Shown: positions 11,292 through 23,478 of the stretch, one piece after another
How the letters are laid out: every line of letters starts with the position of its first letter
Numbering within the stretch: the first letter of the stretch is position 1
Source: Ciborinia camelliae
Lineage: Eukaryota; Ascomycota; Leotiomycetes; Helotiales; Sclerotiniaceae
Length of the DNA stretch: 64,000 nt
Assembly (NCBI GenBank): GCA_025890175.1
Contig: JANPYM010000001.1
Span: 3,884,971 to 3,948,970, forward strand
Direction: 5' to 3'
Translations under genes and position numbers: made by a program
The notes under the pieces: generated by a model
The model's database searches: none
Told to the model about the DNA's origin: nothing
What the model saw: the letters and a program-made list of their open reading frames with translations, nothing else

Positions 11292-12963
11292 ATTTGTAAC
11301 CGGGAGAAAGTGACCAGGATTGAAAGCGAGACAGCCCTTTCTAATTTTGACCCTTGGGTTGTTCAAATTGAATGCCCACCGGCCGGCTGTGATTCGATGA
11401 TCTTACCACTTTCTTAGATTTTCTTAAATTGTCTTTTGCGAATAGCATCAACGACCCACTGACCCAGCACCGTAAATGGAAATTCCGAATATCCTCCTCT
11501 ATCAAATGTGTGAACTTGGCAGGTGATTCTTCTTTTTGTTTGGACCAATAAATATAGGGAAATCACCCACTCTAGCTGTTTTTGACGATTTCTAAATGAA
11601 TTTTTGATTCTTGATCGGCTTGTAAGTTTGTAACATAAAAAGTGGGGGATTTATATCAATTTATACCTAACCAGTCCGTAGGTATATATTTTAGGGATTT
11701 TATTTATTTGCGCTTCGAACCACAATTGGTTATCGGAACGGAACCTTGGAAGACTCCCCGGCAGTGAAAAACATCCATTTATTATTGAACAACTTCCGGG
11801 CTTGGAACTTTCCAAGATTGGAACCCTCCAACTTTGGACCTAACCTAACCTAACCTAACCTAGAACCTTCCTTGGTGAAAATCAGGTTACCCAGCTTGGA
11901 ACCCCCGAACCTCTACCTAGGTACCTACCTACCTAATAAGTTGGAACCTTTTAAGGTTGGAATTTTAGTAATCTTGCCTTATAAATAAGGTCAACATCAT
12001 ACTCAATCCATTCAATCCACGCTAATTAATCTAAATGAGGGGACCACTTCCACTTACACTTGCACTGTTGATGTTGCTGTCTTGTTTAGACTTTGAAATG
12101 AAGTTAAAATAATAAAACTCTCTTCTTAATCATTCCAGTTGAAGGAGTTTTCACTACTCATTCTCTTAATACTTAAATAACCAATTATTAACATCTGCGT
12201 TTCATCTACTGTTCATAGGAAAGCGCCAAACGCGTTGGTCTTCATCAATTTGATAGCTTGTGCTTCGGCGTAGAGGAGAACCCTATTCACCGCCCGGATT
12301 AACCTCGACCTACCTACCTACATTAACAGCCACTGCCGCCGTACGATTGACAGATTGATCGTCCAAGGCCAACCCCATCGTCATTGTTGGCTTATTTGTG
12401 TGTTTGGCATCACCCCTAACGTTCCTATCTTCTCTCAACTCGACTCGCGCTGACTGCTATCCTTGTGATAGAATTCGTATACTCGTGCGCAAGAAGTCAA
12501 CGACCTACGCTAGCCCCTCACGAACCTTTGAGAATAGAACTTCGACAGATGAAATAGACTCCATTGGCACTTCCCGTTATCTTCTATAAAAGCCAACCAA
12601 CGTCGTATTATCAATTTACAACCAGGGAATTCAAGCTACGCCAGCAGGGAGGTATTGGAGGTTTCCAGCTCCGTATCAACAAATCGTTGCAGTTGAATCC
12701 ACATCATTGCGTCTTGTGCCATACATCGATAAACGGAAGTTGGGCTGCTTCTATCGAGCGATCTACCGCAATCTTTCTAGCCTCGTCAAAACAGGATCGA
12801 CTCATCCACCACGGCGAGCCCAAAGTGACGCGACAGCCTGTCACCTTCAGAACCGAAAATATTAGTGGACAAGAACAGGAGGTTCCATAAATCAAAACTA
12901 TACCAAAAGTATCGAAGAAGGGAGAATTCATATCCTCTACGTCCTCGATAGTAGTCGTCCAAG
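11292..12963. other. Divergent intergenic region, TFIIIC / PP2A-B'
   Basis: 1.67 kb between two divergent genes. It includes five tandem CCTAA units (11839-11862), a GGAACC-rich stretch (about 11740-11960) and one ACCTAGGT palindrome (11915-11922). A plus-strand frame over 12564-12890 starts with TTG and has no recognisable domain; I take it as the long 5' leader of the B' gene. Confidence 0.5.
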
Positions 12964-15630
12964 ATGAAAGGCTTTAGACAGAGGGTTGTAAGTCATTTTG
13001 ATGCTAAATACTCTCCATATAGCATCCGTATCATCTTTGAAGGCGATCATCTGCTAACCCCATCAGCATGAGCAGCTTTCGCGCACAAAAGATCCGAACA
13101 AATCAAAATCTAAGAAGGGAGAATCAAAAGATGGCACATCTTCACCTTCACAGTCCGGTTCGCGGGAAGCGGGACAATCACCTGCAGTAACACCCTCATC
13201 TTCGAGTACAACACTTAATGACTTGCGAAATAAACCACTTCCTCCAAACGATGGTACATCTAGCTCAGCTGTCCCTGCTGCGCAACCACCATTGAACCCA
13301 GCTCTTAGCACGATGTCTGCTCCAGATCGATTCAATACTGGAGGAGGTTCACCCAGTCCCGGGACACCGAATCGTCATGGGTCACTTCCTCCAAGCGTCG
13401 TTATCAGCCCAAGTGCACCAGTAAGACATGCCACATCCCTTGATCGTTTCCACTGTACTGATAGTTTTATTTTAGCACATCCCACCTCCAGGTGCCGCAG
13501 AAACCATGCCCCACGATCTTGCCCCTCCCAAAGCTGGTCAAAAGTCGCTGATGTTCGATCGGCTACAAACAACTCCAAAGGACGTCCCAGAAGGCATCAG
13601 AACACCGAAGCGACAGCACTCTTCGAGATTTGACATTTCCCCTCTTCGCGAATTAGAAAAGCTACCTGGATTCCACGAGGTACCACCTAATCGCCGCCAA
13701 GATCTTTTTATGCAAAAGATTGATCAATGTAATGTCATCTTTGATTTCAACGATGCAAGTGCAGATATGAAGTCCAAGGAGATCAAAAGGCTAGCTCTGC
13801 ATGAACTTCTCGATTACGTTGCAAATAATAGACAAGTCATCACCGAGGCTATGTATCCAAAGGTCGTAGAGATGTTTAGCAAGAACCTCTTCCGTCCCAT
13901 ACCACCTCCTATGAACCCCCAAGGCGAAGCATTCGACCCCGAGGAAGACGAACCGGTTCTCGAAGTTGCTTGGCCGCATATTCAAGTTGTGTATGAGTTC
14001 TTCCTAAGATTTATCGAGAGTCAAGACTTCAACACCAATATTGCAAAGGCATATATAGACCACAGTTTTGTCTTACAGTTGCTTGAACTTTTCGATTCTG
14101 AGGACCCTCGCGAGCGAGACTTTTTAAAGACAACCCTTCATAGGATATATGGAAAATTCCTCAACCTCCGCTCATATATCAGAAGATCTATCAACAACGT
14201 GTTTTTCCAATTCGTTTATGAGACCGAACGTTTCAATGGCATTGCTGAGCTGTTGGAGATACTTGGGTCTATCATCAACGGTTTCGCCCTACCACTAAAG
14301 GAGGAACACAAATTGTTTTTGACAAGAGTCTTAATACCATTACACAAAGTCAAGAGTTTGAGCATGTATCATCCTCAACTCGCCTACTGCATTGTTCAAT
14401 TTTTGGAAAAGGATGCAGCATTAACAGAAGAGGTACGTCCGGGCCCAACATTATAGATTTAATTTGCTTACGATTTTAGGTTGTCTTGGGATTGCTCCGC
14501 TATTGGCCTAAGGTAAACAGCACAAAAGAAGTGATGTTCCTTAACGAAGTGGAAGATATTTTCGAAGTAATGGACCCAGCAGAATTCGCCAAAGTTCAGG
14601 AGCCTCTTTTCCATCAACTGGCAAAATCAGTTGCAAGTCCCCATTTCCAGGTGGCCGAACGTGCGTTATACTTCTGGAACAACGAGTACTTTTGCAATCT
14701 AGTTAGTGATAATGTTGAGATTATCTTGCCGATTATGTTTGCACCTCTATATGAAAACTCTAAAGGCCATTGGAACAGGTGAGAAATTTCTTATCCCCGG
14801 TATTGGGTTACCTTGAAGCTCACTAATTTGGTTTAGAACGATCCATGGCATGGTTTACAATGCAATGAAGCTTTTCATGGAGATTAATCCTCAACTTTTT
14901 GATGATTGCTCACACGATTATACTGAGCACCAGAACAATGCCGAGGCTAGGGAGCAAGCCAGGGAAAACAAATGGAAAGCTCTGGCTGAACAAGCAGGAA
15001 GATCGAAGACGAATGGAGCCATCTTACCTACAGGGCCAGCTTCCCCATCGCGAACTAAAGCAACCCCTCCAAGAGCAGATGATGTAGATCCGGTCACAGA
15101 GGACAATCAGAAGAGGCTGGATTCATTGAAACTTCAAGATGGAGATCGTCGAGAGCGAAGACCCGCTCACGATCGACAAAACTCGGTAGGATCTTCCAGA
15201 AGCCAGCGATGATTGTTGTTAGTACCATACGCTTTGTTTCTGTTTTCATGGTGCCCTCGCGTGGAGTGTTGTCATTTGTCCTGATTAGAATTGTTTGCTC
15301 ACGCATAACTTGGTCTTATCTTCGTCCTCTCGTCTTCCTGTCCGTCACCCCCTCACCTTTCAAGCATGTTTTGTCTATACCTACCCTAGCTACACATCAC
15401 TGTTTCTCGTTTGGTCAGAGTTCATTCGTTGACGAAACTCATTTCAGAACGATTTCGTACCGGGTCTCGATGTCGATGCGCAACGATCGGTGAGCGGAAG
15501 TTCTACGGCGGCGGTTGTAGGACGCGCTTCTTCCTCGTCTGCCTCATCTGTCGCACACAAGGATTTGGATGGCGATCCGGAAACAGGCGATCATTCTTTT
15601 ATCGACGATCAAGCAAGTCTTCTCTCTTGA
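12964..15630 (+). CDS. RTS1: PP2A regulatory subunit B' (B56, Rts1/ParA type)
   Basis: HEAT-like B56 regulatory subunit of protein phosphatase 2A, acting in cytokinesis/septation, chromosome segregation and stress response. Exons are 12964-12987, 13067-13420, 13476-14432, 14480-14778 and 14837 onward. The N-terminal third is Ser/Pro-rich and disordered. The B56 core starts near [20 protein letters not shown] and includes [68 protein letters not shown] and [14 protein letters not shown]. Two 3' ends are possible. Reading through exon 5 stops at 15210-15212 (669 aa). Alternatively a TCG|GTAGGA donor at 15186 joins a CATTTCAG acceptor (exon 15448-15630) and adds 61 in-frame codons ending at TGA 15628-15630 (721 aa). 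The extra exon has a biased Ser/Ala then Asp/Glu composition that looks coding, so I extend the gene to it. Core identity is certain; the terminus is not. Confidence 0.95.
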
Positions 15631-16187
15631 GTTACATTACATCACACTCATCTTATGCATGGATTCCGGATCAATAAGTTTTTGTTAGGTTAGGTTTGGT
15701 TGGGTTGGGCATGGAGTATAATGGCTGGATGGTATTGAAGATGTTAGGAAGTGGCTGTGGATGTGATGCGGTGCGATGCGATTTGGGTTGGAGATGGTGG
15801 AGGTGGATGGGATGGGATTTTTTATGCACGCATGGAATGGATGGGTATGGTATGGTATGCAGAGTAGTGAAATAAAGTAGTAGTGCTTTTTGATAGGAAA
15901 AACAAACACAGTAGATCTTCTTGCACACAGCGAAGAGATGCGCGCATGCATGCATGGGATGGTTGGTACTTTTGGGGGGAAGAAGGGCGGGAGGGGAGGG
16001 GAGGGGAGAGACCGGGGATTTGCACAAACTTTGAGGGGGAGAGCAGAGAGGAGTCTGAATGTCTGAATGTCGGTCTGTCATGACTAGGCAGGCAGGCATA
16101 GATAGATACCTAGTAGGTAGTAGTGCAAATTCATTGATTGATTGATATTAGGTCAAGAAAAGAATTTAGCATAAAGAATAAAAAATT

Positions 16188-16477
<290 letters not shown>

Positions 16478-16542
16478 AAAAAAAATGGGGTTTTGTTTTG
16501 TTTTGTTGATGGATGGATGGGTTTTTGGGTGAGGGTGAGGGT

Positions 16543-16605
16543 GCGGGTGCGGGTTTGGATGCGGGTTTGGATGCGGGTTTGGATGCGGGTTTGGATGCGG
16601 GTTTA
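16543..16605. repeat. 12-bp minisatellite GGATGCGGGTTT
   Basis: About five tandem copies of a 12-bp G-rich unit, with the first copies degenerate. It lies 70 bp after the TTGA array. Confidence 0.85.
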
Positions 16606-17334
16606 GACTTTTGGTGAATTTTTGGTGATGTGATAGAAGGAGGGAAGGAGGAGAGGAGGAGAGGAGGGAAGGAGGGAAATTGGATAATGGGATCGGGAAT
16701 CAATGATCTTAAGGGGGTGCGTATAGGTAGGTATCAGGTAGGTATTATTATTATAGTACTATTATTAGGTATTATTATTATTATCCTTCTTCTTCTTCTT
16801 CTGGTTCGCTATTTTCTTTTCTTTCCAAGAGTGTATGAAATGGTATGGATATGGTATGCTATGATATGATGTGGTATAACGTGAAGTGTTCATATATGTA
16901 GGCGCTCGATTTTTTTTTTTGGATATAACGAGATTAGGTATGAAATGGTCGACTCTGTGCGTTTCAATTCAATGATGCATCCTTCATACCTCATACCTCA
17001 TACCTCATCTCTTGTCTCTTATCTCTCATCCCCCTTCGTCCCTCATCTCGCTCTATATATTTATTCATACGCTTGCTTGCTTCTAAAAGCCAGGACCTGC
17101 GTGCGTCTTCTCCTTTCCTTTCCAAGTTCTGTTCTGTTCCATTCCAATCCAATCCTCGGGACCTGACCTGACCTAGGTAGGTAGGAATGAATCCCATTTC
17201 TTCTCTAACGCCGCGCTGAAACTCCACTCCACTCCACTCCAATATTTATTATAGATAGATAGGTAGATCAAATGAATAAAACGAAAGAAGAATATCCATT
17301 TCCTTTCATGATCTTTCTGGTCCCTCATCTCATC

Positions 17335-18370
17335 TCATAGAACCAGCACAAGAATCAGCAATAAAATTAACACAAAAATCAACACCCCGATACAACAACT
17401 ACTCAGCCCATCCTCATTCTCCTTGACCAATCTATTCATCCTCTTCATGCCCCCCTGTAACCGACCGCTTACGCGATCCGTCACTGTCTCCACATCGTGT
17501 AGCATACCCGTTTGTTCTTCTAGTTCGCGGCCCATGTCATCAGCTTGTTGGCGGAGGTTACCCACGGTATGGAATACGCTGTCGAGTTGCTCGTCTTGTT
17601 GTTTCAGCATTTGGAGTTGTTGTTGGTGTTCGAATTCTGCGGCGTAGTCGTCATCTAGCGGTGATCCAATGTTTTCATCTTGGTATGCGGCGCCTCCTGC
17701 GTTTGAATTGCGGGCATTTCCCATGGTTTTCTCGAGCTCTTCTCGCATATCGTCTACCTCGCCTCCAATCTCCTCGATCATGCGCACGCGCCGCGATACT
17801 TCTTCAATTTGTAACCCATATTTGTAAGGGTCGGCTTGGATGGCGGAGATGGAATCGCGGAGATCGGACAGATCGTCTGTTAGGAGGGAGAGAGAGGTGG
17901 TTAGGTCAGAGCGGGCGGAAAGGAGCTCGGGTGTGGGATGGGGGGATTTGGTTAGAGAGTGGATGCGTAGGTAGGAGGTGAAGAGGGGACGAGTGAGGGA
18001 GAGTTGGTGGTGTACATCGCTAGGGGTGGTGTGTTAGTTGGAGTTGTTGGAGAGATTGTATGAAGGGTAAGTGAGAGGTTATGCGCGAATGTGGAGTACA
18101 TGCTGGGGGGGAGTAAAGCCTGCGCATAGTTTCATGTGCAATGATTGGGGAGTGAGGAATGAAGAGGGGGTTATCATGCATGCGGCTGGAGTAGTAGATT
18201 TCAGGGCTCTGGCGTGAAGAGAAAGGGTGTGAGGGGTAAGGCAGACTGCGGGAAAAGGATCAATTTGCAGAGGGGCAAAGTGCAGGGGGGTGAGACACAA
18301 CAGAGGAGGCTAGAATGACTTACGCCTGCACTTGTAGGAATGGATCGTCTTCGTTCGTAGCGGACATCAT
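17335..18370 (-). CDS. TLG1: Tlg1/syntaxin-6-like Qc-SNARE
   Basis: Tail-anchored SNARE expected in endosome-to-Golgi fusion. Exon 1 is 18370-18324 and exon 2 is 18019-17335, joined across a 304-bp intron (GTAAGT donor, CCCCTAG acceptor); 732 nt, 243 aa. The N terminus reads SATNEDDPFLQVQADVHHQL, as in Tlg1/syntaxin-6 proteins, followed by a helical domain with DPYKYGLQIEEVSRRVRMI. The SNARE helix includes DEQLDSVFHTVGNLRQQADD and ELEEQTGMLHDVE with a central Gln layer residue. A C-terminal membrane anchor (CCIGVLIFVLILLLILVLVL) ends the protein, preceded by two cysteines that could be palmitoylated. The start has tandem ATGs (18370 and 18367). The long intron is unusual for this window but no other splice pair keeps the frame. 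A Syn8-type SNARE is the alternative, but the N-terminal match favours Tlg1. Confidence 0.85.
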
Positions 18371-20509
18371 CTTGAACGAGGGTTTTCTTCGTAAAGTTTG
18401 AACAGCTCAGAGCCGCAAGTTCTGTTTTCGTACTCCACTCCACAAATGATGTTGTCTGATCCAAATCTAAGACACCAATGTAACGAAAGTCGGTTCGGTT
18501 GAGCCGCAGGTTGTGTATACGAGGAGCTCTGCACAGTGGTTCTAGTACTGTTCTATAGGGAAACAATATCCATATACGAGCAAGCTAATCCGTTTGCAAA
18601 GTACGTAAAATCAATTATTAGAAGGGACCTCGGGATGATTGGATGTAAGAAAGAGCAGCGCTAAATTAAGGTAGGATGCGTATGCGTATGCGTATGCATG
18701 AAATTAATGTCTAGATAAGATGGGAATGGGGTGCCGGGCCATGCAGCAAATCAACGTTGGTATCCGGGGTCTGGAAGTTTGGGGAGGGGAGGGGAGGGGA
18801 GGGTTGATGGCATCCATAGTAAGGTAAGGCTGACAGATTTGATGAGGAACCTTGAAGGGCTATATGTTGCTTACGTAAGATCATGCTCGGGAATTGATTA
18901 ATATATCGCCGCCAGCCATTCGGGGCAAAAATATCCGACAAGGCACAATCCAATCCACAGATCTCATCTCGGAAATCCATGAGTGCAGGAAAACCTATTC
19001 TTCAACCTTTAACCTATCATCGTCGTCTTTTCCTTTTTTTAGGTAGACATCATATGAATACTTTGAATGACACACAAAAACGAGGCAAATAGGCAAAAGA
19101 GCAAAAGAGGCAAACCTACGCCAATTGCAATTATCTACCTAGGTACCGAAGTGGTACGAACACCACGACAGCAAATGAAAACATGCGATTATCGATATGC
19201 TACAACTCCTCTTATGAGATGCACATGAAAGTGTGGTAGCAGTTCTATTAGATTTCCCCAATTCCAATTTTCCATACTTCTGTTGGCGGCAAACTGCATT
19301 GTTTGTGCAACCACCAAGAACTAATATTGCATTGAAAGCAACCCAAACAGCCCTTGTCAAGCATATTTTGATACTACCAACCGCCTTTTGAAACCAACCG
19401 TTGAGATGTTGAAATGAATCAATGGGGGTCCCAAGGTTTTTTCAATCAGCTCGTATTCTTCAACCAAAGATTTGCTGACAAGAGACTTCAACATTAACCA
19501 CCCTGGGGCCCACTGGACTGGAAACATTGCGAACATTGTGCGATTGCTATACCATCTCCTTGTAAACTTCTTGTACACACCTAGGATTTGCTATGGCGTT
19601 GTTTTCATCTGGTCATTTTTCAGGAAGACGTGGCCAGCGCCTCTTCATCTCCTTGCATATTCCGTCCGTACCTTTGATAAATCGCCACATAAGTTGTTGT
19701 AACTTTCCCCAGCTTGGTTTTTGGCTCTTGTCAAAAATATTCATAATCACAACTTCTTTTGTTAAACGGGTACCAGCATCAGCATCTATCAAGCTAATGT
19801 AGCAAATCGCATGGGTTCATCGTCTGTTCCTTTCATATTTCGTGATTCATCGTATTTTATCATTTTTATACTCTATTAGGAGTTAGAGTAGCTACTAGGT
19901 AGCCATCTCTGCTCTGTTGCCTACTTGGAGTCATAACTTGTCTCAAATCTCTTCCGCCCGCCACTAGAAGCCTTACTAAGTTAAATTCTACAAAAAGGTT
20001 CTGTTGCAACCGCTCCTTTGTTGTTTTTGGTATCAGAAAAGAGGGTGCGGCTCGAGTTTCTCGTCTTATTCGCAGGAGCTTCCCAGACGATATCCCAGAG
20101 ACATGGCACCGGAAAATCTTTAAGATTACACTTCTTACATTTCATACACATCATACCACGCTTTATTTTAAATCGGTGAATCAGAAGAGTTCTCTACACG
20201 CCAGCCATCCCCACCGTTTGTACTGTGCCGCGTGGTTTGATTCTGAACACCAAATATATCCCCTCTACTATTGAGTTGTACGTATCTAAAGCTTAGTGCT
20301 GAAGTTCTCAACCTTGTCAGTCAAAAATTACACATACTTTAATCACCCTGCACTTCGCAGATCACTTCTACACAACGCTTACCACCCACCCTTTCTCTAG
20401 GGCGTTCATGTTCCTAGTTTACTTTCCTCCTCTCACTGCCCCAAATATCTTTTCATAACTTGCTTGTTCAACCCAAGGTTAATTTATGAACCAAAGGTAG
20501 ATAAACGCC
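18371..20509. other. 2.1-kb intergenic region
   Basis: Between divergent SNARE and AAA-ATPase genes. It contains GGGGA-type tracts near 18780-18800, TGCGTA repeats near 18677-18700, one ACCTAGGT palindrome (19137-19144) and long pyrimidine-rich leader sequence before 20510. Minus-strand frames at 18711-18980 and 19139-19578 lack family features. No gene seen. Confidence 0.5.
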
Positions 20510-22582
20510 ATGGATCTCCAAGCTGTCTTGGAAGCTCTGCACCAGAATTTATCTGTGTCATCTAACACGAGCTCAACGGCAACCATACTTGGCGGGCTAC
20601 TACCAACTACTCTTCTCGAAAATCTCATACCTGGATATGGCTACATCCACAAAATTGTCCTACAGACTGTTGGATTTGATATCACACTTCTTGTTTCTCT
20701 ATGGGCTGCTTTGTGGTTGGGAAATAAGGCTTTCTATGCATTATGGGATTTTGGATGGTCATCCATAGGATTGCATTGGATGTCCGATATCTCTATAAGC
20801 AGCAGAGATGAAATCTATAACGAAGTTATAGAATTTTTAGCGCACAAGTACCAAATGAAACCTTCTCGTTCACTCCAGGCAGAGACAAAACGAGGAGGAT
20901 ATTGGGACTTGGATAACGAGGATGAGGTCACCTTAACGCAACTCGATGGAACTGGAACTATACAATGGCTTAATTTCGCTGATCAAGACTCCAAGACTAA
21001 ACCCCAGTTTACGCCATCTATAGGAAATAGTCAAAGCTTTTGGCATGATGGAAGATATTTTCGAGTTATACGTGCGGAGAAAATGGTTTTTTCGTCCACT
21101 TCGTATGGAGACAACCCAGTATCGGATCAAGAAGTACTCAGCATCTCTTGCTATGGTCGTAGCACAGCACCTATCAAAAAAATTCTTCAGGAAGCTAAGG
21201 ACTATTCGAACAGAAACCATAGTGCGAAGACTGTCATTCGTCGACCTGCGAACAAGGAACGTCGAACTTGGGGAGGCCGAGGCGCTTGGACTGAAGTCGC
21301 TAGAAGGCCCTGTCGTCCAATGAGAACTGTTGTTTTGGACGAAGTCATAAAAAACGATGTTCTACTTGATATAAACGAATATTTGAATCCTTCAACTGCA
21401 CGTTGGTATGCGATTCGCGGTATTCCTTATCGCAGAGGGTACCTCTTTCATGGACCTCCAGGGACTGGCAAAACTTCTTTAACTTTTGCTCTTGCTGGTG
21501 TCTTCGGCTTGAATATTTATGTTGTTAGCTTACTAGAACCTACACTCACCGAAGAAGAACTCGGCAGTCTCTTCACCAACTTACCGCCTAGGTGCATTGT
21601 CTTATTGGAGGATATCGATACTGCAGGCTTGACACGAGTCAATGAAAAGAAAGATGAGTCATCGGATGAATCCAGCTCCGATAGCAGTACCGGCAGTAGT
21701 GAGGATGAAGAGGTTGCCAAGAAAATACGCAAGAAGGGCAAGGGGAAGAGTAGGGGTGGCAGGGGTAAACACGGAAGAGGAAGCAAGAAAAGTAGGAAGG
21801 GTATGAAAGATGACGAAAAGAAAGGAATCTCACTATCCGGCCTCCTAAATGTAAGCTCCCACAACCCTGCTTAAACCTTGGCTTATCAAAGTCCGGAAAT
21901 TTGACAATATATTTAGATCATCGACGGTGTAGCATCACATGAAGGTCGCGTCTTAGTAATGACGACAAATCATCCCGAAAATCTAGACGAAGCTCTTATT
22001 CGACCTGGCCGCGTGGATCATCAAGTTGCATTCACGAATGCCACTCGTCATCAAATCAAAGAGATTTTCGAGAGAATGTACTCCAAAGACCCACCACGTG
22101 AGAAACTGATCGCTGCCACCTCACCTGCCACCTCACCCGCTACTAAAGTACAATTATCCCCCATTAAAGAAGAAGAAATGCCTCTCCTCACTCCAAATCC
22201 AGAAACCACAACCCAAGAAAAGGACCAGAGCCATGCAACTACGAATCCAAACATTTCAGAGAAACGTCCTCTAACGCCACCGGATACTCCTAGCACCGTT
22301 GAAACGGATACCGTACCCAAAGGGGTCGCATCAACAGAAAAGAAAGCTCTAACTATAGCTGATATTGAGAAAAATGGAGAGGAGGAAAAATTGGCCGAAG
22401 GAGAATTAGAAATGTTGGCAAAACAATTCTCAGAGCATATCGAGGATTTCATGTTTAGTCCAGCAGAGGTTCAAGGGTTCTTATTGACGAGAAAGAAGTC
22501 TCCTAGAAAGGCAGTTAGTGAAATTGGGGCTTGGGTCGCTGTTACTAGGAAGGTTAAGGTGGAGGGGCAGAAGTTTAGTTAA
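20510..22582 (+). CDS. Bcs1-like mitochondrial AAA ATPase paralogue
   Basis: AAA+ ATPase of the Bcs1 family, 668 aa. Exon 1 is 20510-21850 and exon 2 is 21917-22582 (66-bp intron, GTAAGC donor, ATTTAG acceptor). Near residues 50-75 is one hydrophobic span (ITLLVSLWAALWLGNKAFYA), as in Bcs1 proteins, which are anchored in the inner mitochondrial membrane. A BCS1_N-like domain follows (DISISSRDEIYNEVIEFLA ... ERRTWGGRGAW). The ATPase has a Walker A GPPGTGKTS (about residue 313) and a Walker B CIVLLEDIDTAG. The sensor/arginine-finger block is VLVMTTNHPENLDEALIRPG. Two low-complexity inserts stand out: a Ser/Asp then Lys/Arg/Gly stretch between Walker B and the SGLLNIIDG motif, and a Pro/Thr/Glu stretch near the C-terminal helices. 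True Bcs1 assembles the Rieske protein of complex III; filamentous fungi carry many longer paralogues of unknown substrate, and the inserts suggest this is one of them. Confidence 0.9.
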
Positions 22583-23478
22583 GATGTGTGATGGAGTGGG
22601 TTGAGGAGGAAAGAGTGAGTGACTGTTGTTGTTTCTGTGTACTGCAAGGAATGGGAGGGAAACTGGGCATTTTTCTCATACAGTTTGATAAGATGATGTG
22701 TACAGTACCTGCATGGCTTGGGGTATCAGAAAAAAAGAGGCAAAGGAGAATAAGCATGGATGAAAGGACGAGAGTAAAATTGAAGATGGGAGGAAATGGA
22801 CTTTACAGGATAGGGCAGGGCTTTTTGCATACCATCAATATTTATAGTTTCTAATACTGAATGAACGCGTCGGATTTATAAAAAATGATAAAAATTATGG
22901 TACTCATTAGGTGAGAAGTCCTTCCGGAACGTCTTTTAATAACGGTGCTTGGAATGGATGTGATAGATACAACCTTAAATCACCGGGAAAACTCCCAAGG
23001 GGCTCAGCATCACTGGACCCAGCGGGAAAAACATGGCAGAAATCAAACAAACACTTTTTATGGATAAATTGGATAAAATAAAATATACCTGAGGTTTTAA
23101 AATTTTTATATCCTGAGGAAACCATCATATGCATCCATAGGTAATTCGGAAGGTTGAGAATCACATGTCAGTCGAGAGTCGAGAGTGATGTGGGGTTGGT
23201 TTACATACTAGGTAACCGAGGAACGCGGGCAGGCGGAGGAGGCAATCCGTCGATCTACGGGAATGTACGTAGTATAGTACGTAGCATAGTACGTAGCATA
23301 GTACGTACAGGTATAGTATGTACGGAGAACTTCAATCAACAACAAAGACGCAATCATTCATCCATCCATTCTACGATTCATACACATCAAGCAGACATTG
23401 TTCTTTCTTACTATCTTGCTATACGGAAATCTTATATTGTTTGTTATTCATAACCTGATAAATTACCTATCTTACGTC
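22583..23478. other. Intergenic region with 12-bp repeat
   Basis: 3' flank of the AAA gene and the promoter of the next plus-strand gene. A short GTACGTAGCATA repeat lies at 23265-23307. No gene seen. Confidence 0.5.
23265..23307. repeat. 12-bp repeat GTACGTAGCATA
   Basis: About 3.5 copies of GTACGTAGCATA with one substitution in the first copy, 170-215 bp upstream of the ATG at 23479. Each unit contains the palindrome GTACGTAC or GTACGTAG, so it could be a clustered protein-binding site. Confidence 0.7.

Noticed and set aside
11839..11862. Five CCTAA units as an interstitial telomere
   Set aside because: Fungal telomeres are usually TTAGGG; this is a 5-bp unit in only about five copies inside a region rich in similar CTAAC/CCTAC words.
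12564..12890. 108-codon frame before the PP2A B' gene
   Set aside because: It begins with TTG and has no recognisable domain; it is better explained as 5' leader.
18711..18980. 89-codon minus-strand frame starting MDFRDEICGL
   Set aside because: The first 30 codons look plausible, but the rest is repeat-like and no partner exon was found.
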